This document shows, piece by piece, positions 1-8,056 of a stretch of DNA of 64,000 nt (its first letter is position 1; each line of letters begins with the position of its first letter). The translations under genes were made by a program, and so were the position numbers. The notes under the pieces were generated by a model, which worked only from the letters and a program-made list of their open reading frames with translations, was not told the origin of the DNA and ran no database searches. The DNA lies in the NCBI GenBank assembly GCA_024683955.1, contig JAIKXS010000034.1, positions 62,001 through 126,000 of the forward strand, written 5' to 3'. Origin of the DNA: Desulfovibrio sp. Lineage in GTDB: Bacteria > Desulfobacterota > Desulfovibrionia > Desulfovibrionales > Desulfovibrionaceae.

Positions 1-2266
1 TAGGCTCATCAAAAACGAAAACGCTCCCTGCCTGAGCCCTTCCCATTTCGCTGGCAAGTTTCAGCCGTTGTGCCTCTCCGCCCGAGAGCGTGGGGGTATC
101 TTCTCCGAGTCTGAGGTAGCCGAGCCCCAGGTCCTTGAGTGTTTTGAGCTTTGGATAAACATTTTTTATGGAGTGACAGAACGCAAGGGCCGTATTGACT
201 TCCATTGCCATCAGCTCGGGAAGGGATCTTTCTTCACCTTTGGTGTTTTTGTAGCGGAAGAAGGATGCTTTTTTTGCGTAGCGTGAGCCATGGCATTCCG
301 GACAGGTGATTGTGACGTCCGGCAGGAATTGGACATCAAGGCTTATACTGCCCGTGCCGTCACAGACAGGACAACGCAGATCCCCCGTATTATAGGAAAA
401 GGCGCCTGCCTTGATTTTCGCCTGCCGGGCCTCCGGCGTTGTGGCGTAAATCTTTCGGAGATCGTCGTGCACCCCGGCGTAGGTCGCAAGGGTAGAGCGG
501 ACTGAGAGACCAATGGGTGACGCGTCAATGAGTTTTACCTGATCAATTCTGTCAGCGCTGAGAGCTTTTACGTGAGACGGGAATGGGTGGGCGTTGATGA
601 GCGCCAGGAGGCCCGGAACAAGGCTTTCCAAAATCATGGTTGTTTTTCCCGATCCGGAAACACCTGTCACAAGCGTGAGTCTTCCTTTCGGGATACGTAT
701 GGAAAGAGGCTGAACGGTATGGATCGGTCCTGTTTCAAGAGTAATGGATCCAATGGAAAAGAGATCCTTTTCATTGATTCTTTTACGGATACGCTTGGAG
801 CGTGCCGAGTTGAGAAAGGGTGCAATGCGCGAAGTATGTGCATCTTTGATATCATCAATGGTCCCGCTTGCGATAACCTCCCCCCCCTCCTTTCCCGCCA
901 ACGGCCCCATTTCTATCAGCCAGTCTGCCTCAGAGAGAATATCAGTATCATGGTCAACGAGTACAACGGAATTACCGTCTGCCACAAGGTCATGCATAAC
1001 ATCTTTGAGCCCAACAAGATTTGCGGGATGAAGGCCTATGGATGGCTCATCAAGAACATAGAGTACCCCCGTCGTTCTGCTGCGTACAGCACGCGCAAGC
1101 TGCATCCGCTGGCGTTCTCCGGTTGAAAGGGTTGCTGTGGCACGGTCAAGAGAGAGGTAGGAAAGGCCAAGGTCCATGAGCCGGTGCGCCACGTTTTTGA
1201 ATGAGGCGCAGATGCTTTCCGCCATGGGCCGCATGGCGCCGGGAAGAGTAGACGGGACATGGTCAACCCACCCGAGCAGTTCCGAGAGAGGAAGGGTGCA
1301 GACTTCATCAAGCGACGTCCCGTCTATTCTGGGTGCACGTGCTGCTTCCGAAAGGCGTGTCCCCATGCAGTGCGGGCACGCTTCCTCCTTGAGGAATTTT
1401 TCAATGCGCTTCATGCCCTTTTCGTCTTTGACCTTTTTTAGGGCATTCAGAACCGTTGCCGTTGCGCTGTAGTAGGTGAAATCGAGTTCCGTTGCCGTCA
1501 CATTTTCGGCCTGCTTCGGGTGATAGAAAATATGTTTTTTCACCATGGGCCCGTCGTAAACAATATTTTTTTCTTCCTCGGTGAGGTCTTTGAAGGGAAT
1601 ATCCGTACGGACTCCCATCGCACGGCAGACATCTGTCATAAGAGACCACATAAGGGACTTCCAGGGTGCAACGGCTCCGTCGTCAATGCTGAGTCTTTCG
1701 TCAGGAATAAGCGCTGCGCGGTCAACGGTTCGGATCATCCCCGTCCCTCCGCATTGCTGACAGGCTCCCTGGCTGTTGAAGGCCAGCTCTTCTGCCGATG
1801 GACCGTAGAAGTGTTCTCCGCATACCGGACAGAGAAGTTCCTGCTCGGCTGCCACACGTATGGTAGGCCTTTGATAGTGCCCGTTGGGGCAACGGTGAGA
1901 GGCAAGACGAGAGAACATAAGGCGTATGCCGTTGAGCAGTTCCGTGCCGGTGCCGAAGGTGGATCGTATCCCCCCGGTTCCGGGGCGCTGATGGAGAGCC
2001 AGAGCTGCCGGAACGTGGAGGATGTCCGTGACGTCTGCCTTGGCGCTCTGCGTCATGCGTCGTCTGGTATAGGCGGAAAGAGCTTCAAGGTAGCGTCTCG
2101 ATCCTTCGGCGTAGAGAACGCCAAGTGCCAGCGATGATTTGCCTGATCCCGATACACCGGCAATGGCGACAATCTTATGCAGGGGAATGTCAACATCAAT
2201 GTTCTTTAGGTTGTGAACATTGGCTCCGCGAATTTGTATCACTGAATTATCGTTGTCTGAAGTCAT
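1..2266 (-). CDS. UvrA-like ABC ATPase (short, UvrB-domain-less class), C-terminus cut by the window edge
   Basis: About 755 codons are visible and the frame is open to the left edge. There are two ABC modules. The first Walker A (GVSGSGKSS) is near residue 38 and its signature (LSTGERQRM) near residue 379. The second Walker A (GVSGSGKTT) is near residue 534 and its signature (LSGGEAQRL) near residue 724. Two CxxC zinc pairs are present in each half, as in UvrA. After the conserved N-terminal block, the UvrB-binding insert of about 130 residues found in classical UvrA is missing, because the chain passes from the first CPNGH-type segment straight to CPVCG. That places it in the shorter UvrA2-like class, linked in some bacteria to drug tolerance or DNA-damage accessory roles rather than canonical excision repair. 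The family is clear; the role is inferred. The start ATG is at 2266; an upstream ATG is out of frame and quickly stopped. Confidence 0.9.
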   Translation of the reverse strand, partial: MTSDNDNSVIQIRGANVHNLKNIDVDIPLHKIVAIAGVSGSGKSSLALGVLYAEGSRRYLEALSAYTRRRMTQSAKADVTDILHVPAALALHQRPGTGGIRSTFGTGTELLNGIRLMFSRLASHRCPNGHYQRPTIRVAAEQELLCPVCGEHFYGPSAEELAFNSQGACQQCGGTGMIRTVDRAALIPDERLSIDDGAVAPWKSLMWSLMTDVCRAMGVRTDIPFKDLTEEEKNIVYDGPMVKKHIFYHPKQAENVTATELDFTYYSATATVLNALKKVKDEKGMKRIEKFLKEEACPHCMGTRLSEAARAPRIDGTSLDEVCTLPLSELLGWVDHVPSTLPGAMRPMAESICASFKNVAHRLMDLGLSYLSLDRATATLSTGERQRMQLARAVRSRTTGVLYVLDEPSIGLHPANLVGLKDVMHDLVADGNSVVLVDHDTDILSEADWLIEMGPLAGKEGGEVIASGTIDDIKDAHTSRIAPFLNSARSKRIRKRINEKDLFSIGSITLETGPIHTVQPLSIRIPKGRLTLVTGVSGSGKTTMILESLVPGLLALINAHPFPSHVKALSADRIDQVKLIDASPIGLSVRSTLATYAGVHDDLRKIYATTPEARQAKIKAGAFSYNTGDLRCPVCDGTGSISLDVQFLPDVTITCPECHGSRYAKKASFFRYKNTKGEERSLPELMAMEVNTALAFCHSIKNVYPKLKTLKDLGLGYLRLGEDTPTLSGGEAQRLKLASEMGRAQAGSVFVFDEP

Positions 2267-2397
2267 GTTATGCCCGTCATTGATTCACTTTATAATAAAA
2301 TTGGTAGAATGATAAGAGGAATATATCATATAAATAAGTATCGTATGCAATATAATAACACAGACATAAGAAATTTGCTATATTTGGAATAACAAAT

Positions 2398-2421
2398 AAA
2401 GCCCGGACTTGGCCGGGCTTC
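2398..2421 (-). terminator. Intrinsic terminator of yddG
   Basis: On the minus strand the stem AAGCCCGG/CCGGGCTT closes a six-base loop and is followed by TATTTGTT. It lies just downstream of the exporter stop codon, separating that gene from the UvrA-like gene. Confidence 0.75.
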
Positions 2422-2440
2422 AGAGAGGAAATATTTATAT

Positions 2441-3346
2441 TTAGGCAATGCGTTTTTTGATCACGGTCGATGAACTCCAACAGACCAGTGATCCCGTAAC
2501 TATGACAAAAACACCGATCCAAAAACTTTGATCAAGTCGAGCACCGATCCAGAGCGTTGCAAAAAGGCAGGAAAGAACCGGTGTAAAATAGGACGCAATG
2601 GCAAGAACTGTAATATTGCCTTTCGTTACGCCATAGCTCCATGCGGCGTAGGATCCACCCATGGCAATGGCTCCCAGAAAAAGACTGATCCATCCCATAA
2701 GGGAAGCCTGAGAAATGCCGTCACAGCTTGTGGCCCAGAGGCATGAGAAGAGGATGGCGTCAATGATGAAGATGATGAGGGTCGGATTTTTGCCGTTGGA
2801 CCAGGCTCGTGTGAGATTGGAGTAGATGGCCCAGGAGAGCGCGCCGAAAAAGGCCAGAATGTAGCTCCAGGGATTATGCCTGAAGTGCGAGCATACCGCG
2901 GAGAGATCAAATCCCTGTTCACCGCCAAGGACAAGAAGGATGCCGGCAAAACTCAGGGTAATCCCGGGAAGAAGCCACCATCTTGCCCTTTGTCCGTTGA
3001 AGAGAACGGCAATCAGCAAAACGAGGCAGGGCCAGAGATAGTTGACCATGCCCACCTCCATCGTCTGTGCCCCGCCGTCAGAAAGATAGATGGAGCTGTA
3101 GAAACAGAGTGAGCTGATATTTGCCATTGGAATACCCAGGAGCAGGTATTTCTTCGGGAACTCCCCAAGTCTTGGACGTCCGAAGAAGAGCAGCAGAAAA
3201 ATGCAGATGGCAATATTAAGGATGGTGAGTCCTGCAGCAAGACCGAACTGTTCGGTAATACAGCGACTAAGCCCCACCGACATTCCCCAGGAGATGGGTG
3301 CCATAAGGCCGGTGAGTGTTGCTTTGCGTTGACTTGGAATGCACAT
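2441..3346 (-). CDS. yddG: EamA/DMT-superfamily exporter, YddG type (aromatic amino acids)
   Basis: The 301-residue protein is hydrophobic, with about ten membrane segments and two EamA halves. It matches the known YddG sequence pattern closely, including EVGMVNYLWP near residue 96, ILFNGQ-type and VLGG segments, YAAW, and the GNITVLAIASYFTPVLS block near residue 245. YddG proteins are inner-membrane exporters of aromatic and related amino acids in enterobacteria. Substrate specificity here is inferred from similarity only. A GGAG lies 11 bases upstream of the start. It is probably monocistronic: it has its own terminator downstream, and the MscS-type gene ends upstream of it in the same direction. 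Confidence 0.85.
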   Translation of the reverse strand: MCIPSQRKATLTGLMAPISWGMSVGLSRCITEQFGLAAGLTILNIAICIFLLLFFGRPRLGEFPKKYLLLGIPMANISSLCFYSSIYLSDGGAQTMEVGMVNYLWPCLVLLIAVLFNGQRARWWLLPGITLSFAGILLVLGGEQGFDLSAVCSHFRHNPWSYILAFFGALSWAIYSNLTRAWSNGKNPTLIIFIIDAILFSCLWATSCDGISQASLMGWISLFLGAIAMGGSYAAWSYGVTKGNITVLAIASYFTPVLSCLFATLWIGARLDQSFWIGVFVIVTGSLVCWSSSTVIKKRIA

Positions 3347-3449
3347 CGCGTTTCTGCTCCTTTGGCAATACGATGCTGAAGAGGAGCTATGCTTTCTTCC
3401 TCTTGACTTCCTTTGTCAAGCAGTTTTTTACGCGAAGTGAAAAGTTCAA

Positions 3450-3486
3450 GAAGACGTCACGTGCCTGTAAGAGACACGCGTCTTCC
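3450..3486 (-). terminator. Possible terminator of the MscS-type gene
   Basis: The inverted repeat GAAGACG...CGTCTTC, with GTG/CAC extensions, is followed on the minus strand by TTGAACTTTT. The T-tract is poor, so the call is weak. Confidence 0.35.
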
Positions 3487-3520
3487 AAGAGCTTCGTGAC
3501 AGGTTTCCGGCCTTCCTTTG

Positions 3521-6133
3521 TTACTCGCTTGTGTCCTCGAAGTGAGATTTCTCCTTTGTTTGGTCTTCAGTTTTCTGCTCTTCCTTTCCGGGCCTTTTGG
3601 GAATGCGTCTTGTGACCAAAAGTCGTTTTTTATATCCATGTTTGGATGGCTTTTTTGCCCCTGAATTTTTGATTGTGATGTCCATCTGCGGGAAGGCAAT
3701 TTCTATGCCTTTTTCGGCAAAAATTTTGTCTATACGCAGCCGCATTTCCGTGCAGATTTGTTGCTGATCGCTGTACTTGTTGACCCAGAAAAAGATTTTG
3801 AAATCGAGAGTGCTGTTGCCAAAGTTTTGGAAGACAACCGTCGGTTCTGGGTAACGAAGGATGTTCTCCTGTTTTGTGGCGATATCCTTGAGGGTTTTGA
3901 CAACAAGATCCGTGTCCGTGCCATAGGCCACGCCCACGGCCACGCTGGCCCTGACGGTTGAATCGTTACGGGACCAGTTGATCAGATGCCCTGAAATAAA
4001 TTCCGAATTGGGAACATAGATAAAGGCGTTGTCAAAGGTCTGCACAAGGGTGTCCCGCACGCTGATTCGCGATACCTTGCCGAGGACGCCCCCTACCTCA
4101 ATGATGTCCCCCACCTGAAGCATGCGTCCGAAAATGAGAAGGAGACCGGAGAAGAAGTTGTTGACGATGCTCTGCAGGCCCATACCGATACCAACGGAAA
4201 GACCCGTCATAACCATGGCCGCATTTTTCAGGTCAATATCGAGAATACGCAGGACAAAAAGGGCAAATATAATCCAGATGATATAGGTGAAGGCGGTCTG
4301 AGACGGGGTGATGAGGGTTGTGTCGATATTGTGTTTGCGGCTTGAAATGAGTTCTGCAAGATAGCGGGTCCCAGAAACGGTGATCGCCTTGGTCAGGAAG
4401 AAGGCACTGATGATGATCAGAATATGGAAGAGATTGAATTCGGCAGAGCCTACGCTTACGTTTTTAAAAAGATATTCCTCCATAAGGATCATGCCGCCTG
4501 GGAGTGTGGCAATCCAGAGAAGGACGCTCGAAACCGTGATTAAGAGGATGATCGGAGCCGCAAGCGCAACCAGGATATTGGAAATGATAGCTCTGATGCC
4601 TTCCTGGGGCTGATTCTCATTGAGATAGTTAAACTGGTCCGCGCCTCCGAGACAGAGCTCCATGGCAAGGGAGATTGAGACACAGATGAGATAGAGGATC
4701 ACACTTGCCTTGGCGAGACCGAAAACGGTGAGGAGAAGGCAGAGCCAGAGAACAACGCAGTCGAAGGTTCGGATGTTTTTTTCGAGGGTCAGGTGTCCGA
4801 TTTCAAGTTCCGGCCAGGTCCTCCGCCATGCAATGACAATGAGGAGGGATGTAAGCCAGAGGAGAAGAAGAACAATGGGCAGGAGAGGCAGGTAGAGAAG
4901 GAGATACGCCACACAGGTAAGGGGGAAGAAGCGCAGAAGTGGAGCCGGCTGTTTGGGGACATCGGTTGTTGAAAGCATGCGCAGGTCCCAGGCGAGGTGC
5001 ATCTGCCCGAAAATCGTGAAAAGGTTTCCAACGGCCAGGAAGAGTCTGAAGCTCTCTCCGCGGGGGGATACCGAACTTAAGAGAAGGCATATGCCGATGC
5101 ATATGATGGGAATACTGACGTTGAAAATATGATGTACGTGTGGGTTGGTGTCAGTGGGAATCCAGGACTGGCGTTTAAGAATTGTCAATGCGAGGGTGCA
5201 GAAAAAGGCCGCAATAAGGGCCCGCAGGAGAGTTTTTCTCCATTCGTTGGTATTGCTCGGCAGTTCCATTTCCCTGCGCAGATCAAGGCCGACGACGAGA
5301 ATACGCAGCTGATGCGGCAAATATACCCATGACTGTGAATCAAGCCATGGAAGAGGCTTCTGCATGTAGTATTCTTTCCATCGCTCTGGGAGGTCCTTGG
5401 CAATGCTCTCCTGACGTTCGATAACCTGCTTGAGAAAGGTATCGGCTGTTTTGAGATAGTCGTTCTCGGTTTTGAGGTATCCCTCAAGGAGATTCTTCAC
5501 CTCCATAATATCGTTCTGATAGAGGGATATCTCCTCATCTGCACTTTGCAGGTTGTCAAAGACGGAAGCCAGAGATGTGGCGGTATCGAAAAGACGGAGC
5601 AGCTCGGCGTTGGTCGTGTAGAGAGGGGCCAGATCACGCTCGAGATCGGTTTTGATGGATCCCAGTCTGCGGTGGATCGCTTCTGCGTAGGAGGCCCATC
5701 GTTCATAGCGTTTGAGGGCCGGCATAAGCTGGCTGTACTGTCGTTCGCTTGATGTCACGGCATTGAGAAGACCCAGATTGTCCATAAAGGACTGGTGCAG
5801 CTTTGCACCCTTGGCCTTGAGTACCGTGACCTGCTGGCGGCTTTCTTCCCATTTTTTTCTCCATGGTGCAGCCTGCTTGAATTTTTCAAGTCGTTCCGAG
5901 TGGGCGCTGAGTATCTGGTCCGTGATGCTCTTCGTCAGATCAGAGGCATTGAATGGATGCTCCTCCATTTGTTCGCTCGGTGCTGATTTAGCTTCATTGC
6001 TTGGCAGACGGGATTTGTCTGGAGTATTGTTTGTCGAGACCTCCTCCTTCTGTTTTTCGGGAGCGGCGGGACCTTCCGAAGGGAGAAGGAACGAAGTGGT
6101 GAAAACAAGAAGAAAAATAAGCAACGTACGCAT
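3521..6133 (-). CDS. Large MscS-family mechanosensitive channel with periplasmic domain
   Basis: The protein has 870 residues, far longer than the roughly 290 of minimal MscS. It starts with a signal peptide (residues 1-23). A charged, helix-rich periplasmic region with coiled-coil character follows to about residue 290. Roughly ten membrane segments come next, and then the MscS core: a Gly/Ala-rich pore helix near residue 655 (GLSVGIGMGLQSIVNN) and a cytoplasmic beta and alpha/beta domain. The last 50-60 residues are a Lys/Arg/Glu-rich tail. The architecture resembles the MscK/YbdG-like large channels that release solutes on osmotic downshock in the inner membrane. Gating properties cannot be read from sequence. 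The gene stands alone, divergent from thiE. Confidence 0.9.
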   Translation of the reverse strand: MRTLLIFLLVFTTSFLLPSEGPAAPEKQKEEVSTNNTPDKSRLPSNEAKSAPSEQMEEHPFNASDLTKSITDQILSAHSERLEKFKQAAPWRKKWEESRQQVTVLKAKGAKLHQSFMDNLGLLNAVTSSERQYSQLMPALKRYERWASYAEAIHRRLGSIKTDLERDLAPLYTTNAELLRLFDTATSLASVFDNLQSADEEISLYQNDIMEVKNLLEGYLKTENDYLKTADTFLKQVIERQESIAKDLPERWKEYYMQKPLPWLDSQSWVYLPHQLRILVVGLDLRREMELPSNTNEWRKTLLRALIAAFFCTLALTILKRQSWIPTDTNPHVHHIFNVSIPIICIGICLLLSSVSPRGESFRLFLAVGNLFTIFGQMHLAWDLRMLSTTDVPKQPAPLLRFFPLTCVAYLLLYLPLLPIVLLLLWLTSLLIVIAWRRTWPELEIGHLTLEKNIRTFDCVVLWLCLLLTVFGLAKASVILYLICVSISLAMELCLGGADQFNYLNENQPQEGIRAIISNILVALAAPIILLITVSSVLLWIATLPGGMILMEEYLFKNVSVGSAEFNLFHILIIISAFFLTKAITVSGTRYLAELISSRKHNIDTTLITPSQTAFTYIIWIIFALFVLRILDIDLKNAAMVMTGLSVGIGMGLQSIVNNFFSGLLLIFGRMLQVGDIIEVGGVLGKVSRISVRDTLVQTFDNAFIYVPNSEFISGHLINWSRNDSTVRASVAVGVAYGTDTDLVVKTLKDIATKQENILRYPEPTVVFQNFGNSTLDFKIFFWVNKYSDQQQICTEMRLRIDKIFAEKGIEIAFPQMDITIKNSGAKKPSKHGYKKRLLVTRRIPKRPGKEEQKTEDQTKEKSHFEDTSE

Positions 6134-6195
6134 AAAAGTGCCTGCTTGTTGACGCTGAAATGCCCGAGATGTGCGTGGGGTAACGGAGTGTTCCT

Positions 6196-6831
6196 ATGAC
6201 GAAAATATTGCCTTCAGAGACAGATATTTATGCTATCACCGACAGTCGCCTGTCTCTTGGCCGACCTCTTGAGGAGGTGGTTGCCAGCCTCCTTGCGGCC
6301 GGTGTCAAAATCATACAGTACAGAGAGAAAAAGATGAAGATGGGGGGGATGCTGGAAGAATGCCGTCTCCTTCGAAGAATGACAAGGGCGGCTGACGCAT
6401 GCTTTATAGTCGACGACTTTGTGGATCTTGCCCTTCTCTCCGAAGCCGATGGTGTCCATATAGGTCAGGAAGATCTTCCCCTTCCTGATGTTCGGAGCCT
6501 TGTGGGTGAGCGTCTGCTCATAGGTGTCTCAACACATGCCCCAGAAGAAGCCCTCCTGGCTGAAAAGCAGGGCGCTGACTATATAGGGGTAGGTCCTGTT
6601 TTTGCCACGAAGACAAAGGAGGACGTTGTGGCGCCCGTAGGACTCTCCTATCTTTCCTGGGTTGCCGGGAATATTGCTGTTCCATTTGTGGCCATAGGGG
6701 GAATTAAGTTGCATAACATCGCTTCTGTGGTGTCGAATGGCGCGTACTGCTGCGCCCTTGTTTCAGAGCTCGTTGGTGCACAGAATATCGGCGATATGGT
6801 TGGACAGCTGCGTACTGCCATGAGGCGTTAA
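6196..6831 (+). CDS. thiE: Thiamine-phosphate synthase
   Basis: This 211-residue TIM-barrel enzyme joins the thiazole phosphate and hydroxymethylpyrimidine diphosphate moieties to make thiamine phosphate. Family motifs are in place: QYREK at 41-45 (phosphate/pyrimidine binding), DGVHIGQED at 85-93 (metal and diphosphate site) and GVGPVFATKTK at 131-141. GGAG lies eight bases before the ATG. The gene is isolated from other thi genes except thiD, which lies 14 kb away on the other strand. No TPP riboswitch was recognised upstream. Confidence 0.95.
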   Translation: MTKILPSETDIYAITDSRLSLGRPLEEVVASLLAAGVKIIQYREKKMKMGGMLEECRLLRRMTRAADACFIVDDFVDLALLSEADGVHIGQEDLPLPDVRSLVGERLLIGVSTHAPEEALLAEKQGADYIGVGPVFATKTKEDVVAPVGLSYLSWVAGNIAVPFVAIGGIKLHNIASVVSNGAYCCALVSELVGAQNIGDMVGQLRTAMRR

Positions 6832-6838
6832 AACAGAT

Positions 6839-6934
6839 TCAGTCATAGTTCAGAACAAGCCAAGGACGTTGCTGCTCCACTCCCTGCGCAAGTTTCTTGC
6901 CGCAGTGGGCGCAATATGGCGTAAACAGCCTCAT
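6839..6934 (-). CDS. Possible 31-residue zinc-ribbon microprotein or gene remnant
   Basis: A short frame starting at ATG 6934 carries a convincing half zinc ribbon (YCAHCGKKL) and ends with TGA. The frame stays open upstream to a TAG near 7030 without a start codon. That upstream part contains another cysteine (FPFC) and reads straight through the terminator hairpin at 6950-6983. It may therefore be the tail of a decayed zinc-ribbon protein, or a microprotein translated from read-through RNA. The Shine-Dalgarno is weak (CTGGA). It is too short to judge by codon use. Confidence 0.3.
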   Translation of the reverse strand: MRLFTPYCAHCGKKLAQGVEQQRPWLVLNYD

Positions 6935-6943
6935 TCTGTCCAG

Positions 6944-6985
6944 ATAAAAAAGACCATTCAGAGATTGTATCCCTGAATGGTCTTG
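6944..6985 (-). terminator. Intrinsic terminator after the small flagellum-linked gene
   Basis: A perfect 12-bp stem (AAGACCATTCAG/CTGAATGGTCTT) with an 11-base loop is followed on the minus strand by six T. It ends the minus-strand run that starts with the family 9 glycosyltransferase. Confidence 0.85.
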
Positions 6986-7053
6986 ATCATTATTTGAGCA
7001 GAAGGGGAATGATATGCCCTAGAAGCGTGTCACGCCTGTCTGCGCGTTAAGGC

Positions 7054-7380
7054 CTACTGCAGCGCGTGAGTCACACAGACCTGATACCCACGCATCCTGC
7101 GTTTTTCGTTTTTGTATCCCTGTAGGGAAGCTTGCACTTTGTCGTGGGCGGCTGACGCCATGGAGTAGAGATGCTTGTGGATGGTGTTCAGCTCCGTGAG
7201 CCGGGAACGGTATTCTTCACGAACGTCTGAGGTGAAGAAATCCCAAGCCTCCTCCGTAATTTTCCCCCGTTCCCTTGAGAGCTCAATGGCGTCGTCATAT
7301 TCTTCATTTTCCATGGCTGCCATTTCCGCATGGGCGAGCTCAAGAGCCCGGTCAAGCATTATGATCCCTTGGTTTCGCAT
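7054..7380 (-). CDS. Small helical protein, FliT/FlgN-like (tentative)
   Basis: The protein has 108 residues and is predicted almost entirely helical and acidic, with heptad-like stretches and a basic C-terminal turn (NEKRRMRGYQ) of the kind seen in flagellar chaperones. The chosen ATG (7380) has GGGAGA eight bases upstream and sits just after the stop of the preceding gene. An upstream extension of the frame overlaps that gene and is rejected. A FliT-like export chaperone is suggested by size, helicity and the neighbouring flagellum-type genes. No diagnostic motif was found, so the function is a guess. Confidence 0.5.
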   Translation of the reverse strand: MRNQGIIMLDRALELAHAEMAAMENEEYDDAIELSRERGKITEEAWDFFTSDVREEYRSRLTELNTIHKHLYSMASAAHDKVQASLQGYKNEKRRMRGYQVCVTHALQ

Positions 7381-7396
7381 GTGCGTCTCCCGATAA

Positions 7397-8002
7397 TTAC
7401 TGGGCAAAACGCTCCATAAGTTCCTTGTGGAGAGCGCTGCTAAGTTCCTGCCAGTCCTGGCACTGGGGGGCGAATTCGTATTCAAGCAGATCAGCCAAAA
7501 GCACCCAGTCCTCGCTTTCCAGAATGTCGCTCATTTCGGAGAGCAGATCGGAGAGCTCAATGGTTTTTGTTTTGAATTCCTCATTGCTTCCGCCGAGGTA
7601 GCGTTCACGCAGATCTCCGATCATAGCGAGAAAATCCCGTACAACATCCAGAAGGTCCTGAAGAAGTTCCAGCGCGTCGCTCTCCTTGCCTTCCCTGAAA
7701 AGTCGGGCCACGTTATTGCCGCCGCAGCTCATCATGGCTGTCACTTTGTTCATTTCACCGGCGATGTCGAGGGCCATCTGTGTGGCCGGCACAGAACGTA
7801 TCTCAAGGGATTCGATGCTGTCACTGGCCATGTCTTCTGCCTGGTGCGGATAGATTTCCGAAAAAATTTCGTTGTTGACAAAAACATCAGTAATAATGCG
7901 GTCTTGCATGCATTTTTCCTGCATGACATCTGTCAGAATCTCTTCAAGGTTTGCAAAGGTGGCGATGGTCTTGTCTGTTTTTTGTCCGTCAATAATAATC
8001 AT
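7397..8002 (-). CDS. Hypothetical protein in a probable flagellar cluster
   Basis: This 201-residue, strongly acidic, leaderless cytoplasmic protein is not recognised. The N-terminal part (about 1-75) alternates short strands and helices and begins with MIIIDGQ. The rest looks like an alpha-helical bundle (LELLQDLLDVVRDFLAMIG). It ends 16 bases before the start of the FliT-like gene, and the glycosyltransferase ends 54 bases upstream, so the three are probably co-transcribed. A regulatory or chaperone role around filament modification is possible but unproven. Confidence 0.7.
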   Translation of the reverse strand: MIIIDGQKTDKTIATFANLEEILTDVMQEKCMQDRIITDVFVNNEIFSEIYPHQAEDMASDSIESLEIRSVPATQMALDIAGEMNKVTAMMSCGGNNVARLFREGKESDALELLQDLLDVVRDFLAMIGDLRERYLGGSNEEFKTKTIELSDLLSEMSDILESEDWVLLADLLEYEFAPQCQDWQELSSALHKELMERFAQ

Positions 8003-8056
8003 GGTTTATTCCCTCCTTACCCACAGGAATTTGTTGCCGCACGTCGTGCGTACTTA

